This document shows positions 18,991 through 27,206 of a DNA stretch of 50,092 bases, one piece after another. The translations under genes were made by a program, and so were the position numbers. The notes beneath the pieces were generated by a model that saw only the letters and a program-made list of their open reading frames with translations, was not told where the DNA came from and did not search any database. Source of the stretch: Candidatus Iainarchaeum sp. (GTDB lineage Archaea > Iainarchaeota > Iainarchaeia > Iainarchaeales > DTGL01); NCBI GenBank assembly GCA_026396995.1, contig JAPLVS010000068.1, forward strand, positions 1-50,092, given 5' to 3'. Position 1 is the stretch's first letter, and every line of letters starts with the position of its first letter.

Positions 18991-19262
18991 CGCCTCACTT
19001 CAAAACCCTCAAATTCTTTCCTGCATTTTTCCCATTTCACTTCCACTTTTTCCACGCTTGCAGAAGGCGGGCCCTGCTTCAGCAATTCCAAAAATTCCGA
19101 GAGCGCTTTCTCTTCGCCTTCGGCCACGGCCTCAACGCTGCCATCCGGCAAATTTTTCACCCAGCCTTTAAGGCCAAATCCTTCGGCCCACTGCCGAGTG
19201 TGCATCCTGAAAAAAACTCCCTGGACATTGCCTGAAACAAGGATGTGAAGGCGCTTTTGCAT
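18987..19262 (-). CDS. acyP: Acylphosphatase
   Basis: LHILVSGNVQGVFFRMHTRQWAEGFGLKGWVKNLPDGSVEAVAEGEEKAL. Confidence 0.92.
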   Translation of the reverse strand: MQKRLHILVSGNVQGVFFRMHTRQWAEGFGLKGWVKNLPDGSVEAVAEGEEKALSEFLELLKQGPPSASVEKVEVKWEKCRKEFEGFEVRR

Positions 19263-19267
19263 AAGAA

Positions 19268-19879
19268 TCATTCGGGCTTTTGGTTTGAAAGCCAAGTTTT
19301 GAAGTCAGCCAGAGAAGATTTCCCGGTTTCCGTGAACTTCATATATCGTTCGCGCAGGACAAAATCTTGTCCAAAAACAGAAAGGAAGGCCTGCGCGTTG
19401 ATTGTTCCAGGGTGGCTGCTAAATCCTTTCCAGCGTGCAACTGCTTTTTCATATTGTTCAACAAGGCCAGGGTCAGAAAGCTGAGCTGTCGTTTTCTTCC
19501 AGCTCTCAGCCTGTTCCCTTCTAAAATCAGCATCGGCTTTGCCCATTCTGGCTTTTTCGATGGTGGTTCTCATTCTTCCAAGCCCTACTTCAGAAAGCCC
19601 GGGCTGCCTTTCCCCCTGCCTCGCTGCCTCCCCCCGCGCCTGTGCAGCCCAAGCAGTAGCCTCAGCCCTCCTGTCAGGCAATCCCTTATTCCTCCGCATG
19701 AGGGCATCATAATCTGCAGCTGTGCCCCTGTCGACAGACTCTCTGCCCCCGCCTTTCATTCTCGCAAGGTTTTTTGCCTTGTGCTTGTGCTTTTTGCCTG
19801 CCCCAAGCGGCTTCGGCGGTTTTTTCCGTTTGGATTCATTCAGTCCGCCCCTGAAGGTGGTTAATTTATGAGCCGGCAT
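19268..19879 (-). CDS. Hypothetical, Lys/Arg-rich N-terminus
   Basis: 203-aa ORF in a gene-free slot; ESKRKKPPKPLGAGKKHKHKAKN. Confidence 0.55.
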   Translation of the reverse strand: MPAHKLTTFRGGLNESKRKKPPKPLGAGKKHKHKAKNLARMKGGGRESVDRGTAADYDALMRRNKGLPDRRAEATAWAAQARGEAARQGERQPGLSEVGLGRMRTTIEKARMGKADADFRREQAESWKKTTAQLSDPGLVEQYEKAVARWKGFSSHPGTINAQAFLSVFGQDFVLRERYMKFTETGKSSLADFKTWLSNQKPE

Positions 19880-19968
19880 AAGAGGAATATGCTGCTTTTG
19901 AAAATAAAAAGGTTTTGCATAACGCAGGAGATAGCTTTAAATTATTTTGCCAGTCCTATTCTTTCCTT

Positions 19969-20523
19969 ATGGCGCTTAAAGAAGTCCGCATCCACGGCCG
20001 CGGAGGCCAGGGCGCAGTCACAAGTTCCCAAATCCTCGCGATAACCGCATTCTTTGACGGCAAATACTGCCAGGCATTCCCGAGCTTTGGGGTTGAAAGG
20101 AGAGGGGCGCCGGTGGAAGCGTTCACAAGGATTTCGGACAAGCCGATACAGGTAAGGCAGCAGGTGTACGAGCCTGATTACGTGATGGTATTGGACCCGA
20201 CACTGATGGAAGTCGTGGACGTAGCAAAAGGGCTCAAAAAAGACGGCATTTTAATCATCAATTCGGACAAAAAGCCGGAAGAATTCAAGTTGGACACCAA
20301 GGCGAAAGTGAAAACAATCGATGTCACAAAGGTCGCTCTTGAAGTGATAGGGAAGCCGTTTGTGAATGTTGCGGTGTTAGGCGCTTTCGCGGCAATCACA
20401 GGCGAAATCACGCTTGCTTCGATAAATAAGGCAATCGACCAGGAATTCGCAGAAAAAATGAAAGTAGGCGAACTGAACAAAAAAACAGCTGAAAAATTAT
20501 TCAATATGGCAAAAGGTGCTTGA
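19969..20523 (+). CDS. porG: 2-oxoacid:ferredoxin oxidoreductase gamma subunit
   Basis: KEVRIHGRGGQGAVTSSQILAITAFFDGKYCQAFPSFGVERRGAPVEAFTRIS. Confidence 0.92.
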   Translation: MALKEVRIHGRGGQGAVTSSQILAITAFFDGKYCQAFPSFGVERRGAPVEAFTRISDKPIQVRQQVYEPDYVMVLDPTLMEVVDVAKGLKKDGILIINSDKKPEEFKLDTKAKVKTIDVTKVALEVIGKPFVNVAVLGAFAAITGEITLASINKAIDQEFAEKMKVGELNKKTAEKLFNMAKGA

Positions 20524-20560
20524 ATCGAAAAGGAAAGGTAAGGCAGAAAAAGGTGCTTGA

Positions 20561-20860
20561 ATGGCAAAAAAAGAAAATTCAAAGCCGGCTGAAAAAATGG
20601 TTTTCAATGTCGGCGCTGTCATTTACGAGCCTGGCTCGACAATAAAAAACAAGACAGGCGGCTGGCGCGCGATGAAGCCGAAAATAGACCAGGCCAAATG
20701 CATCAAGTGCGGGATTTGCTGGGCGAACTGCCCTGACATGTCTGTTAAAAAGAACGAAAAGGGAGAATTCGAGATAGATTACGATTATTGCAAGGGTTGC
20801 GGCATCTGCGCGAACGAATGCCCTGTGAAGGCAATCCTGATGGAGATAGAAAAGAAATGA
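20561..20860 (+). CDS. porD: 2-oxoacid:ferredoxin oxidoreductase delta subunit (2x[4Fe-4S])
   Basis: CIKCGICWANCP ... CKGCGICANECP. Confidence 0.92.
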   Translation: MAKKENSKPAEKMVFNVGAVIYEPGSTIKNKTGGWRAMKPKIDQAKCIKCGICWANCPDMSVKKNEKGEFEIDYDYCKGCGICANECPVKAILMEIEKK

Positions 20861-21171
20861 AGGCGAAAATAGTTTACATTACTGCGCCGAATTTCGGCGA
20901 AGCGAGAAAGATTGGCTTGGGGTTGCTGGAAAAAAAATTGTGCGCTTGCATTAATATCATTCCGAACATTTCAAGCATGTATTTTGAGGGAGGAAAAATA
21001 GAGGAAATCAACGAGGCAATTTTGCTTTGCAAGACAGACAAAAGCAAACTGCCGAAAATAACCAAGAAAGTGAAGGAACTGCATTTTTATGAAACGCCCT
21101 GCATCAAGGCAATCGATGCCGAGCAATTGAACGAAGATTATTCGAAATGGATGAAAAAAGTCATGAAATGA
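20857..21171 (+). CDS. cutA: CutA-family protein
   Basis: KIVYITAPNFGEARKIGLGLLEKKLCACINIIPNISSMYFEGGKIEEINEAILLCKT; ATGA overlap with porD. Confidence 0.9.
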   Translation: MKAKIVYITAPNFGEARKIGLGLLEKKLCACINIIPNISSMYFEGGKIEEINEAILLCKTDKSKLPKITKKVKELHFYETPCIKAIDAEQLNEDYSKWMKKVMK

Positions 21172-21226
21172 GAGAGCACTGAAAAAAGGTTTTGGAAAAG
21201 AATGGCTGAAAAAGGAATGTGAAAAA

Positions 21227-22369
21227 ATGGCTGAAATGGTTGTCGAAGCAAGCATGGCGCTGGCACTGGGCGCAAAGCTCTGCAGGCCCAAGGTAGTGTC
21301 AATGTACCCTATTACCCCGCAGACCCATATCGTGGAAAGGCTTGCGGATTTCATAAGCAACGGCGAATTGGATGCGGAAATGATCCACGCCGAATCTGAG
21401 CATTCGGCAATGGCGGCAATGATTGGCGCAGCCGCAACAGGGGTAAGGACTTACACCGCAACCTGCTCGCAGGGCTTTGCATTGATGTTCGAATTATTGC
21501 CGATAATGGCAGGAAACAGATTGCCTGGAGTGATGTCGGTTGCAAACAGGGCTTTGAGCGCCCCGATCAATATCTGGAACGACCACTCGGATGCTGTTTC
21601 CGCAAGGGACCAGGGCTGGATTCAAATCTACTGCGAGTCCACCCAGGAAGCAATCGACACAACGATTCAATTGTACAAGGTAAGCGAAGACCATAATGTG
21701 CTGCTGCCTGCTATGGTCTGCATCGACGGCTTCACTTTAAGCCATGTCTGCGAAAGGGCGATTGTGCCAGAACAGGGGGAAGTCGACGAATTCCTGCCGG
21801 CATTCAAGCCTTTTGTGACATTGGACCCTGACAAGCCTGTTTCGATAGGGCCGATTTCTTTCCCGAACACTTACATGGAATTCAAGAAACAGCAGCATGA
21901 CGCGATTATGGGTGCCCTTCCCATAATACAGAAAGTGCACGACGAATATGCAAAAAAATTCGGGCGCGCTTACGGCAACGGCCTCATAGAAGAATACCGG
22001 ATGAAAGACGCGGAACGCGCAATCATCGGAATGGGCACATTGTGCGGGACAGGAAGGATTGCGGTCGACGAGTTAAGGGCTAAAGGAGAGAAAGTCGGCA
22101 TGATAAAACTGCGCTCGTTAAGGCCTTTCCCTGTAAAAGAACTGCAGAAAATCGCAAAGAACCTCAAGGGATTGAGCGTTATCGACAGGCATGTTTCAAT
22201 GGGCTTTGAAGGCCCGCTTTGCACAGATGTAAGGTCCGCATTATACGGCTCAGGAATCGAAGTGAACGGCTTCATTGCTGGATTGGGCGGAAGGGACATT
22301 ACAGTCGACAGGTTGCAGAAAGCGCTGCTTTCAACCAAAACCCACAAGCAGGGAGAGTGGCTCTTATGA
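21227..22369 (+). CDS. porA: 2-oxoacid:ferredoxin oxidoreductase alpha subunit
   Basis: YPITPQTHIVERLADFI, AESEHSAMAAMIGAAATGVRTYTATCSQGFALM. Confidence 0.93.
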   Translation: MAEMVVEASMALALGAKLCRPKVVSMYPITPQTHIVERLADFISNGELDAEMIHAESEHSAMAAMIGAAATGVRTYTATCSQGFALMFELLPIMAGNRLPGVMSVANRALSAPINIWNDHSDAVSARDQGWIQIYCESTQEAIDTTIQLYKVSEDHNVLLPAMVCIDGFTLSHVCERAIVPEQGEVDEFLPAFKPFVTLDPDKPVSIGPISFPNTYMEFKKQQHDAIMGALPIIQKVHDEYAKKFGRAYGNGLIEEYRMKDAERAIIGMGTLCGTGRIAVDELRAKGEKVGMIKLRSLRPFPVKELQKIAKNLKGLSVIDRHVSMGFEGPLCTDVRSALYGSGIEVNGFIAGLGGRDITVDRLQKALLSTKTHKQGEWLL

Positions 22370-23262
22370 TTAGAGGGTTGCCTGAAGAGGAATACTTTGC
22401 GCCAGGCCACAGGGCTTGCGCGGGATGCGGGGGAGCGCTTGCATTAAGGCATGTTTTGAAAGCCACAGGCAAGAATATTGTTGTGGTGCAGGCGACAGGC
22501 TGCATGGAAGTCGTTTCTTCACCCTATCCTGAAACCTCATGGAGGGTTCCCTGGCTGCACGTGGCATTCGAAACAGCCGCACCGACAGCAAGCGGTGTCG
22601 CAAGGGCATTGAAAACGCAGGGCAAGGAAGACGTGAAAGTGGTCGCATTCGGCGGGGACGGCGCGACATTCGACATAGGCTTCGGCGGCATAAGCGGAAC
22701 CTTTGAAAGGAACGAAAACATAATGTATGTTTGCAACGAAAACGGCGCTTATATGAATACTGGAATGCAGAGGAGCTCTGCAACGCCTTTCGGCGCATCG
22801 GCAAGCACAATGCCTGCAGGCAAAAAAATCCCTGGAAAAAAGGAACTGAAAAAGCCGGTTGCATTGATTTTGGCGGCGCACAACGCGCCTTATGTTGCCA
22901 CGGCAAGCGTGTGCGACTTAAACGATATCAACAGGAAAGTCAAGAAGGCAATGGCAATCAAAGGCCCGACTTATATTGAAATCAATTCGCCCTGCCCTAC
23001 AGGATGGTACTGCGATTCCGCAAAGGCAATCGAGGTCGCAAGGCTCGCAATGCAGACCAGGATTGCGCCAATGTATGAAATCGAGAACGGCAAGGTCACA
23101 ATCACGCACGATATCACCGAACCGAAGCCAGTGGAAGAATACCTGAAAGCCCAGGGCAGGTTCAAGCATTTGAGCCCTGAGCAAATCAAGGAAATCCAAG
23201 GGCAAGTGGACAAGGAATGGGCAAAGCTCAAGAAACTGCAGGACGCAGGATGCGAGCTGTGA
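22366..23262 (+). CDS. porB: 2-oxoacid:ferredoxin oxidoreductase beta subunit (TPP-binding)
   Basis: GHRACAGCGGALALRHVLKATGKN, VVAFGGDGATFDIGFGGISGTFERNENIMYVCNENGAYMNTGMQRSSATPFGA; ATGA overlap with porA. Confidence 0.93.
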   Translation: MIRGLPEEEYFAPGHRACAGCGGALALRHVLKATGKNIVVVQATGCMEVVSSPYPETSWRVPWLHVAFETAAPTASGVARALKTQGKEDVKVVAFGGDGATFDIGFGGISGTFERNENIMYVCNENGAYMNTGMQRSSATPFGASASTMPAGKKIPGKKELKKPVALILAAHNAPYVATASVCDLNDINRKVKKAMAIKGPTYIEINSPCPTGWYCDSAKAIEVARLAMQTRIAPMYEIENGKVTITHDITEPKPVEEYLKAQGRFKHLSPEQIKEIQGQVDKEWAKLKKLQDAGCEL

Positions 23263-23292
23263 AGCCGGGCAAAGCCTGAACCTGAAAAGCAG

Positions 23293-24090
23293 TCAGTTTT
23301 CAACTTCTTTTAGTTTTATCGGGTTTTTTCCAAGCCTTTTGAAGCGGTAAACGCCTTCCCATTGTTCTTCTATTTCTATTCCCTGCCTTCTTAATTCCTC
23401 TTGCACTCCTTCATCCCCCTTAATAAAGTCTTTCACCCCAAACTCGAGAAATGCCTCTCCGCCAACCTTCAAATAGTTAAGAGTGTTGACCAAAAGCCTG
23501 CGTGGCTTTCTAGAATGGATGATTGCAGTCATGGAAAAAATCAGGTCAAATCTTCTCCCGTACTGGTGCTTTTCGGCCTGGCCCACATGAACTTTAATAT
23601 TAAACCTTTTAATGGCATCATGGAAATTTTGTGATTCAATAAGTGTGTTTGCCATATCCCTTGCTTCCGAATCGGCGAGGTTTGGCCCTGATGCCTTCAC
23701 CTCTGCGTAAATCAATTCATTCACTTGTTCTGGGCGCAATGGCCGTGCAAGCGTTATGCCTTCCAAGTCCAGCCGATCCCCGAAGCGCTTTCCAAGTTCT
23801 GCCAAAAAATAGCCATAGTGGCAGCCGATATCCAGTACGGCCAGACTTTTTTTGCGCTTTAGCCTTTCCTCAATGATAGGGTCAATGCCACGGTATTTTG
23901 GCCCCAAAAGCCCCAATTCATAATCTCTAAAAGTGTGTTCATGAACCCAGGCACTCCCAAAAACCCGCCTCCCAAGCGCCCGGTCAGTCAGAGCGAAACC
24001 ACGGTCAATTCTCCTTATGCCTTTAATGTGGGACGCAGTTGCTTTTCTGCTACTTATCTCATAAGGGCTGAACCGGGGGGTTCTCGGCAT
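23293..24090 (-). CDS. SAM-dependent methyltransferase
   Basis: LAVLDIGCHYGYFLAELGKRFGDRLDLEGITLA, FDLIFSMTAIIH, LNYLKVGGEAFLEF. Confidence 0.75.
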   Translation of the reverse strand: MPRTPRFSPYEISSRKATASHIKGIRRIDRGFALTDRALGRRVFGSAWVHEHTFRDYELGLLGPKYRGIDPIIEERLKRKKSLAVLDIGCHYGYFLAELGKRFGDRLDLEGITLARPLRPEQVNELIYAEVKASGPNLADSEARDMANTLIESQNFHDAIKRFNIKVHVGQAEKHQYGRRFDLIFSMTAIIHSRKPRRLLVNTLNYLKVGGEAFLEFGVKDFIKGDEGVQEELRRQGIEIEEQWEGVYRFKRLGKNPIKLKEVEN

Positions 24091-24185
24091 AATGGAAATA
24101 TCTAACCAAAGCCTTTTTTTATCCTTCACAAAAACATCCAGACCAGACCAAAACTTTTTTTAAAGTTCCCAGTCCTATTTATTCG

Positions 24186-24298
24186 GGCTGGGCCACGAAT
24201 TCTTTGAACTTCAAGGAATTCAACCAACTCTCTTGGCAGCACCGCCTTCGGGCGGTGTGCCCGGCCCGCTTCCGGTTTAAGGCCAGGGCTAATTTTTT
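24186..24298 (+). ncRNA. Candidate structured RNA of three consecutive hairpins
   Basis: gaattctttgaacttcaaggaattc (24197-24221), caccgcc-TTCG-ggcggtg (24240-24257), gcccggcc...ggcc(a)gggc (24259-24289), then a T tract; T-rich TATA-like ttttttaaa upstream. Confidence 0.35.
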
Positions 24299-24355
24299 AA
24301 ACCTTAAGGTTGCAGATTTTATTGGTATCAAAGCCATTTTGAGGGGGCTTTTTTG

Positions 24356-24613
24356 ATGGCGCCAAGCGACGAAGAAGACGAAGGCTCGGAAGAGGAAAGC
24401 GAGGACGACGAGGACGTGAACCCGGAAGAGGCAGGGTTCATGCAAGGATACGAGCGCGGCGACACCACGGAATGCGCGAACTGCGGCGAAGAAATCGAAA
24501 AGGAAACCGCAGTAAAAAAGAAACTCAAAGGCAAGCTCAAATACTTCTGCTGCGACGAATGCAGAGAAGAATTCATCGAAGTCCTAGAAGACGAAGAAGA
24601 AGAGGAAGGCTGA
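24356..24613 (+). CDS. Small acidic zinc-ribbon/TRASH-like protein
   Basis: CANCGEEIEKETAVKKKLKGKLKYFCCDEC flanked by DEEDEGSEEESEDDEDV and EDEEEEEG. Confidence 0.7.
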   Translation: MAPSDEEDEGSEEESEDDEDVNPEEAGFMQGYERGDTTECANCGEEIEKETAVKKKLKGKLKYFCCDECREEFIEVLEDEEEEEG

Positions 24614-24668
24614 TTCTGCCTTTCAATAAGGCAAAGTAATAAATAGTTCAGAACCATACTGTTTGCAT

Positions 24669-25430
24669 ATGTCAAGCTCCGTTATAAAGCCAGAAGAAGA
24701 TCAAATGGGGAAAGAAAGCGCGGCAAAAGACCCTCTGCTGGATTCCCTTATTTACAGGCTTTTTTCTTTTGACGAACTTTCAATTTACAACTACACCCTT
24801 GTTTTCTTGGTGCTGCTGGCAGTATACGGTCCAGGCCTGGTTGCGAACCCGGGCGAGTGGGGGTTATGGGAATATTTTTCATTTGTGGCGTTTGTAGTCC
24901 CGGTCATAATTGGCACTGCATATTGGCTTTTCCTTGCGTTCAAATATGCATTCAGCACCAAGTCGCCTGGCAGGGATGGCGGTCCGGCAGAATACATGAC
25001 ACATTTTTCTTTCCTTTTTTTGCTTTGCTTCTGGTTCCAGACCGGAAGCGCGTTCATGGACTACCTTAAAGGCCAGGACACGCTTTCCTGGCTTTTGGTT
25101 TTCCCCATATTCTCCTTTGCGAAAAGCGCTTTTGCCGGCGGGATATTATGGGTTAGGGACATGGGAAAGCGCGGCCCTCTCACCTTTTCAAAAATGTTCT
25201 CTGAAGGCAACGCTTCCAGAATCAGCGTTGTTGCCTGCACCGCGGTCCTAATCGTTTCGTTCTATTACCTGCAGAATATGGGCAACGGATTCATGCCTCC
25301 AAAAACAACAGACCCAGCAACAATCACCTGGCAAAATTACCCCCTTATGAACGCAAGCGTTTCGCTTGGCCTGGCGCAGATTGTTGAAAAACTCTTCAAA
25401 AGGGAAAAGCCCAAAAATACAATCGAATAA
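24669..25430 (+). CDS. Multi-pass membrane protein, unknown function
   Basis: At least five hydrophobic segments. Confidence 0.75.
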   Translation: MSSSVIKPEEDQMGKESAAKDPLLDSLIYRLFSFDELSIYNYTLVFLVLLAVYGPGLVANPGEWGLWEYFSFVAFVVPVIIGTAYWLFLAFKYAFSTKSPGRDGGPAEYMTHFSFLFLLCFWFQTGSAFMDYLKGQDTLSWLLVFPIFSFAKSAFAGGILWVRDMGKRGPLTFSKMFSEGNASRISVVACTAVLIVSFYYLQNMGNGFMPPKTTDPATITWQNYPLMNASVSLGLAQIVEKLFKREKPKNTIE

Positions 25431-25457
25431 GGATACGCAGCAACTTAATCCGAAACC

Positions 25458-26006
25458 CTATTTCCCCAGGCACGGCCCTTTTTGCGCCAGGAATTTGCTG
25501 CTTTTTCTTTTGTTATAGGGGTTTTCGCTTGGCGAGGTGAGCTCCTCGAAGGTCAAGCGGCAGATGCCCATGCCAGGCCACAGTTTCACAGGCACTTTCG
25601 AAATGTTCGCGATTTCAAGCACTAGAACGCCTTCAAAGCCAGGGTCGACAGAGCCTGCGGTCGAATGGATTACAAGGCCAAGCCTGCCAAGGCTGGATTT
25701 CCCGTCAAGTCTTGCGGTGAGGTCTGCGGGAAGGCAGACGCTTTCAATTGTGCTTCCGAGAACAAATTCTCCGGGGTGGACAGTGAAAGGCTTGCCTTCA
25801 GGCACTTTGATTAGTTCTGTGAATTCGTCCTTGAGGCCTTCCCTTGTGTCCACATGCGTTACTTCTGTGTGCCTGAAAACACGGAAATCGCTGCCAAGGC
25901 GCAAATCAACAGAGGCGACAGAAATGTTCTCGGGAATTAGGTCTGAAATCTTCAAGCGGCCTTCCTTGACCGCTTTCCTGATGTCCCTGTCGCTCAAAAC
26001 AGCCAT
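25458..26006 (-). CDS. dcd: dCTP deaminase
   Basis: SVDLRLGSDFRVFRHT, ARLDGKSSLGRLGLVIHSTAGSVDPGFEGVLVLEIANIS, WPGMGICRLTFEEL. Confidence 0.92.
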   Translation of the reverse strand: MAVLSDRDIRKAVKEGRLKISDLIPENISVASVDLRLGSDFRVFRHTEVTHVDTREGLKDEFTELIKVPEGKPFTVHPGEFVLGSTIESVCLPADLTARLDGKSSLGRLGLVIHSTAGSVDPGFEGVLVLEIANISKVPVKLWPGMGICRLTFEELTSPSENPYNKRKSSKFLAQKGPCLGK

Positions 26007-26010
26007 AAAA

Positions 26011-27081
26011 TCACTTTTTCCCCTTACTTAAAATTCTTACAACATTTTCCTTAAAAACAGGGAACTTTGCTCGCGGCACCGCTCCTGCGGAGGCAGGGAT
26101 ATGGCCTCCGCCGCTTGCACCAGGAATCCCTTTTGTCGCATTTTCAAGCAATTCGTTCATTTTGACCTTGAAGTCCTGCCTGCGCGCCGAGAAACGCAAA
26201 TTCTTTTCCCCCAAGTCCTGGACAATGATAAGGGTTTTGTCCGGGTGCTTTAAAGTGAGCGAATCTATCAGCGCTGATTTTATTTCGAATGGGGGCTTGA
26301 ATTTATAAAAAATCAGCCCTTCGGCTTTATGGAATTCCGCGTTTTTCTTGAAGTCCTTCTGCCATTTGGAGAGCTCTTTGCTGAGCATTTTTTTGTATTT
26401 GTTCAAAGGGCTTTTGAGCAACTGCTTCGGGGTTTTCGAATGGAATTCCGCGAAGAGGTCAGCGAATTTTTCCCCTTGGATTGTTTCGACCGCGCTTACC
26501 AGCCCTTCCAGCGACTGCAATTGCTTCAGGGAAACCTTGTTTTCCTTTATTGTTTTTGCAAAGAAAGGCTTCCAGTTCTTATAACTCATATCCCCCAACA
26601 GGCCGACGCAGGCAATCCACTGCTCTTTTTTGAGGCTGACGAGATTTGAACATAAATCAAAGGCGAGCTTTGAAGCAGGGTATTTGCTGCCGTCGATTTT
26701 TTTCATGTGTTGGGCCTTGATGAAAACCGTGCGCTTCGAATTGCAGTCCCTGTATTGCTTGTGGTGGTCGATTAAGAGCAGCGGGGCGAGCTTTTCCAGC
26801 GATTTCACGTCTTCAGGGCTTTGGTCTATGGATAAATCGAGGGAAACGATTTTGTCAGGCGCAATGGATTTGAGCGCAGCAATTGCCTCGCCGAATTCGA
26901 AGTATTCGGCGCTGATCGCGAAGTCCGCGCCGCGGCCGCGGATTTTCTGCAGCGCTTTCGAGAAAACCAGTGCGGCGCAGAGGCCGTCAGTGTCGCGGTG
27001 GTGCACTATTGCAACCACGTCATTTTTACAGATTGATTTGATGAATGCCTTGAACCGCTTAAGCAGGACTTCCTTTTTCAT
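26011..27081 (-). CDS. DHH-family phosphoesterase (archaeal RecJ/GAN-like)
   Basis: VAIVHHRDTDGLCAALVFSKAL, IVSLDLSIDQ, LLLIDHHKQY, GGGHIPASAGA. Confidence 0.85.
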   Translation of the reverse strand: MKKEVLLKRFKAFIKSICKNDVVAIVHHRDTDGLCAALVFSKALQKIRGRGADFAISAEYFEFGEAIAALKSIAPDKIVSLDLSIDQSPEDVKSLEKLAPLLLIDHHKQYRDCNSKRTVFIKAQHMKKIDGSKYPASKLAFDLCSNLVSLKKEQWIACVGLLGDMSYKNWKPFFAKTIKENKVSLKQLQSLEGLVSAVETIQGEKFADLFAEFHSKTPKQLLKSPLNKYKKMLSKELSKWQKDFKKNAEFHKAEGLIFYKFKPPFEIKSALIDSLTLKHPDKTLIIVQDLGEKNLRFSARRQDFKVKMNELLENATKGIPGASGGGHIPASAGAVPRAKFPVFKENVVRILSKGKK

Positions 27082-27206
27082 TACGGAATAAGCCTGTTGA
27101 ATAGTTTTAATTCTTTCCTCTTGCTTTCATTTGGCAGTTAAACAATATTCAACAGCCTTAATGGCTGCCTGAAAGGTTTTTAAATCCAAAAACAGTATTT
27201 AGTTTG

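Noticed and set aside
24179-24238. Minus-strand peptide NSLKFKEFVAQPE* resembling the C-terminus of the 19268 protein (SSLADFKTWLSNQKPE*)
   Set aside because: Match too short and gapped; the region is better explained by RNA hairpins.
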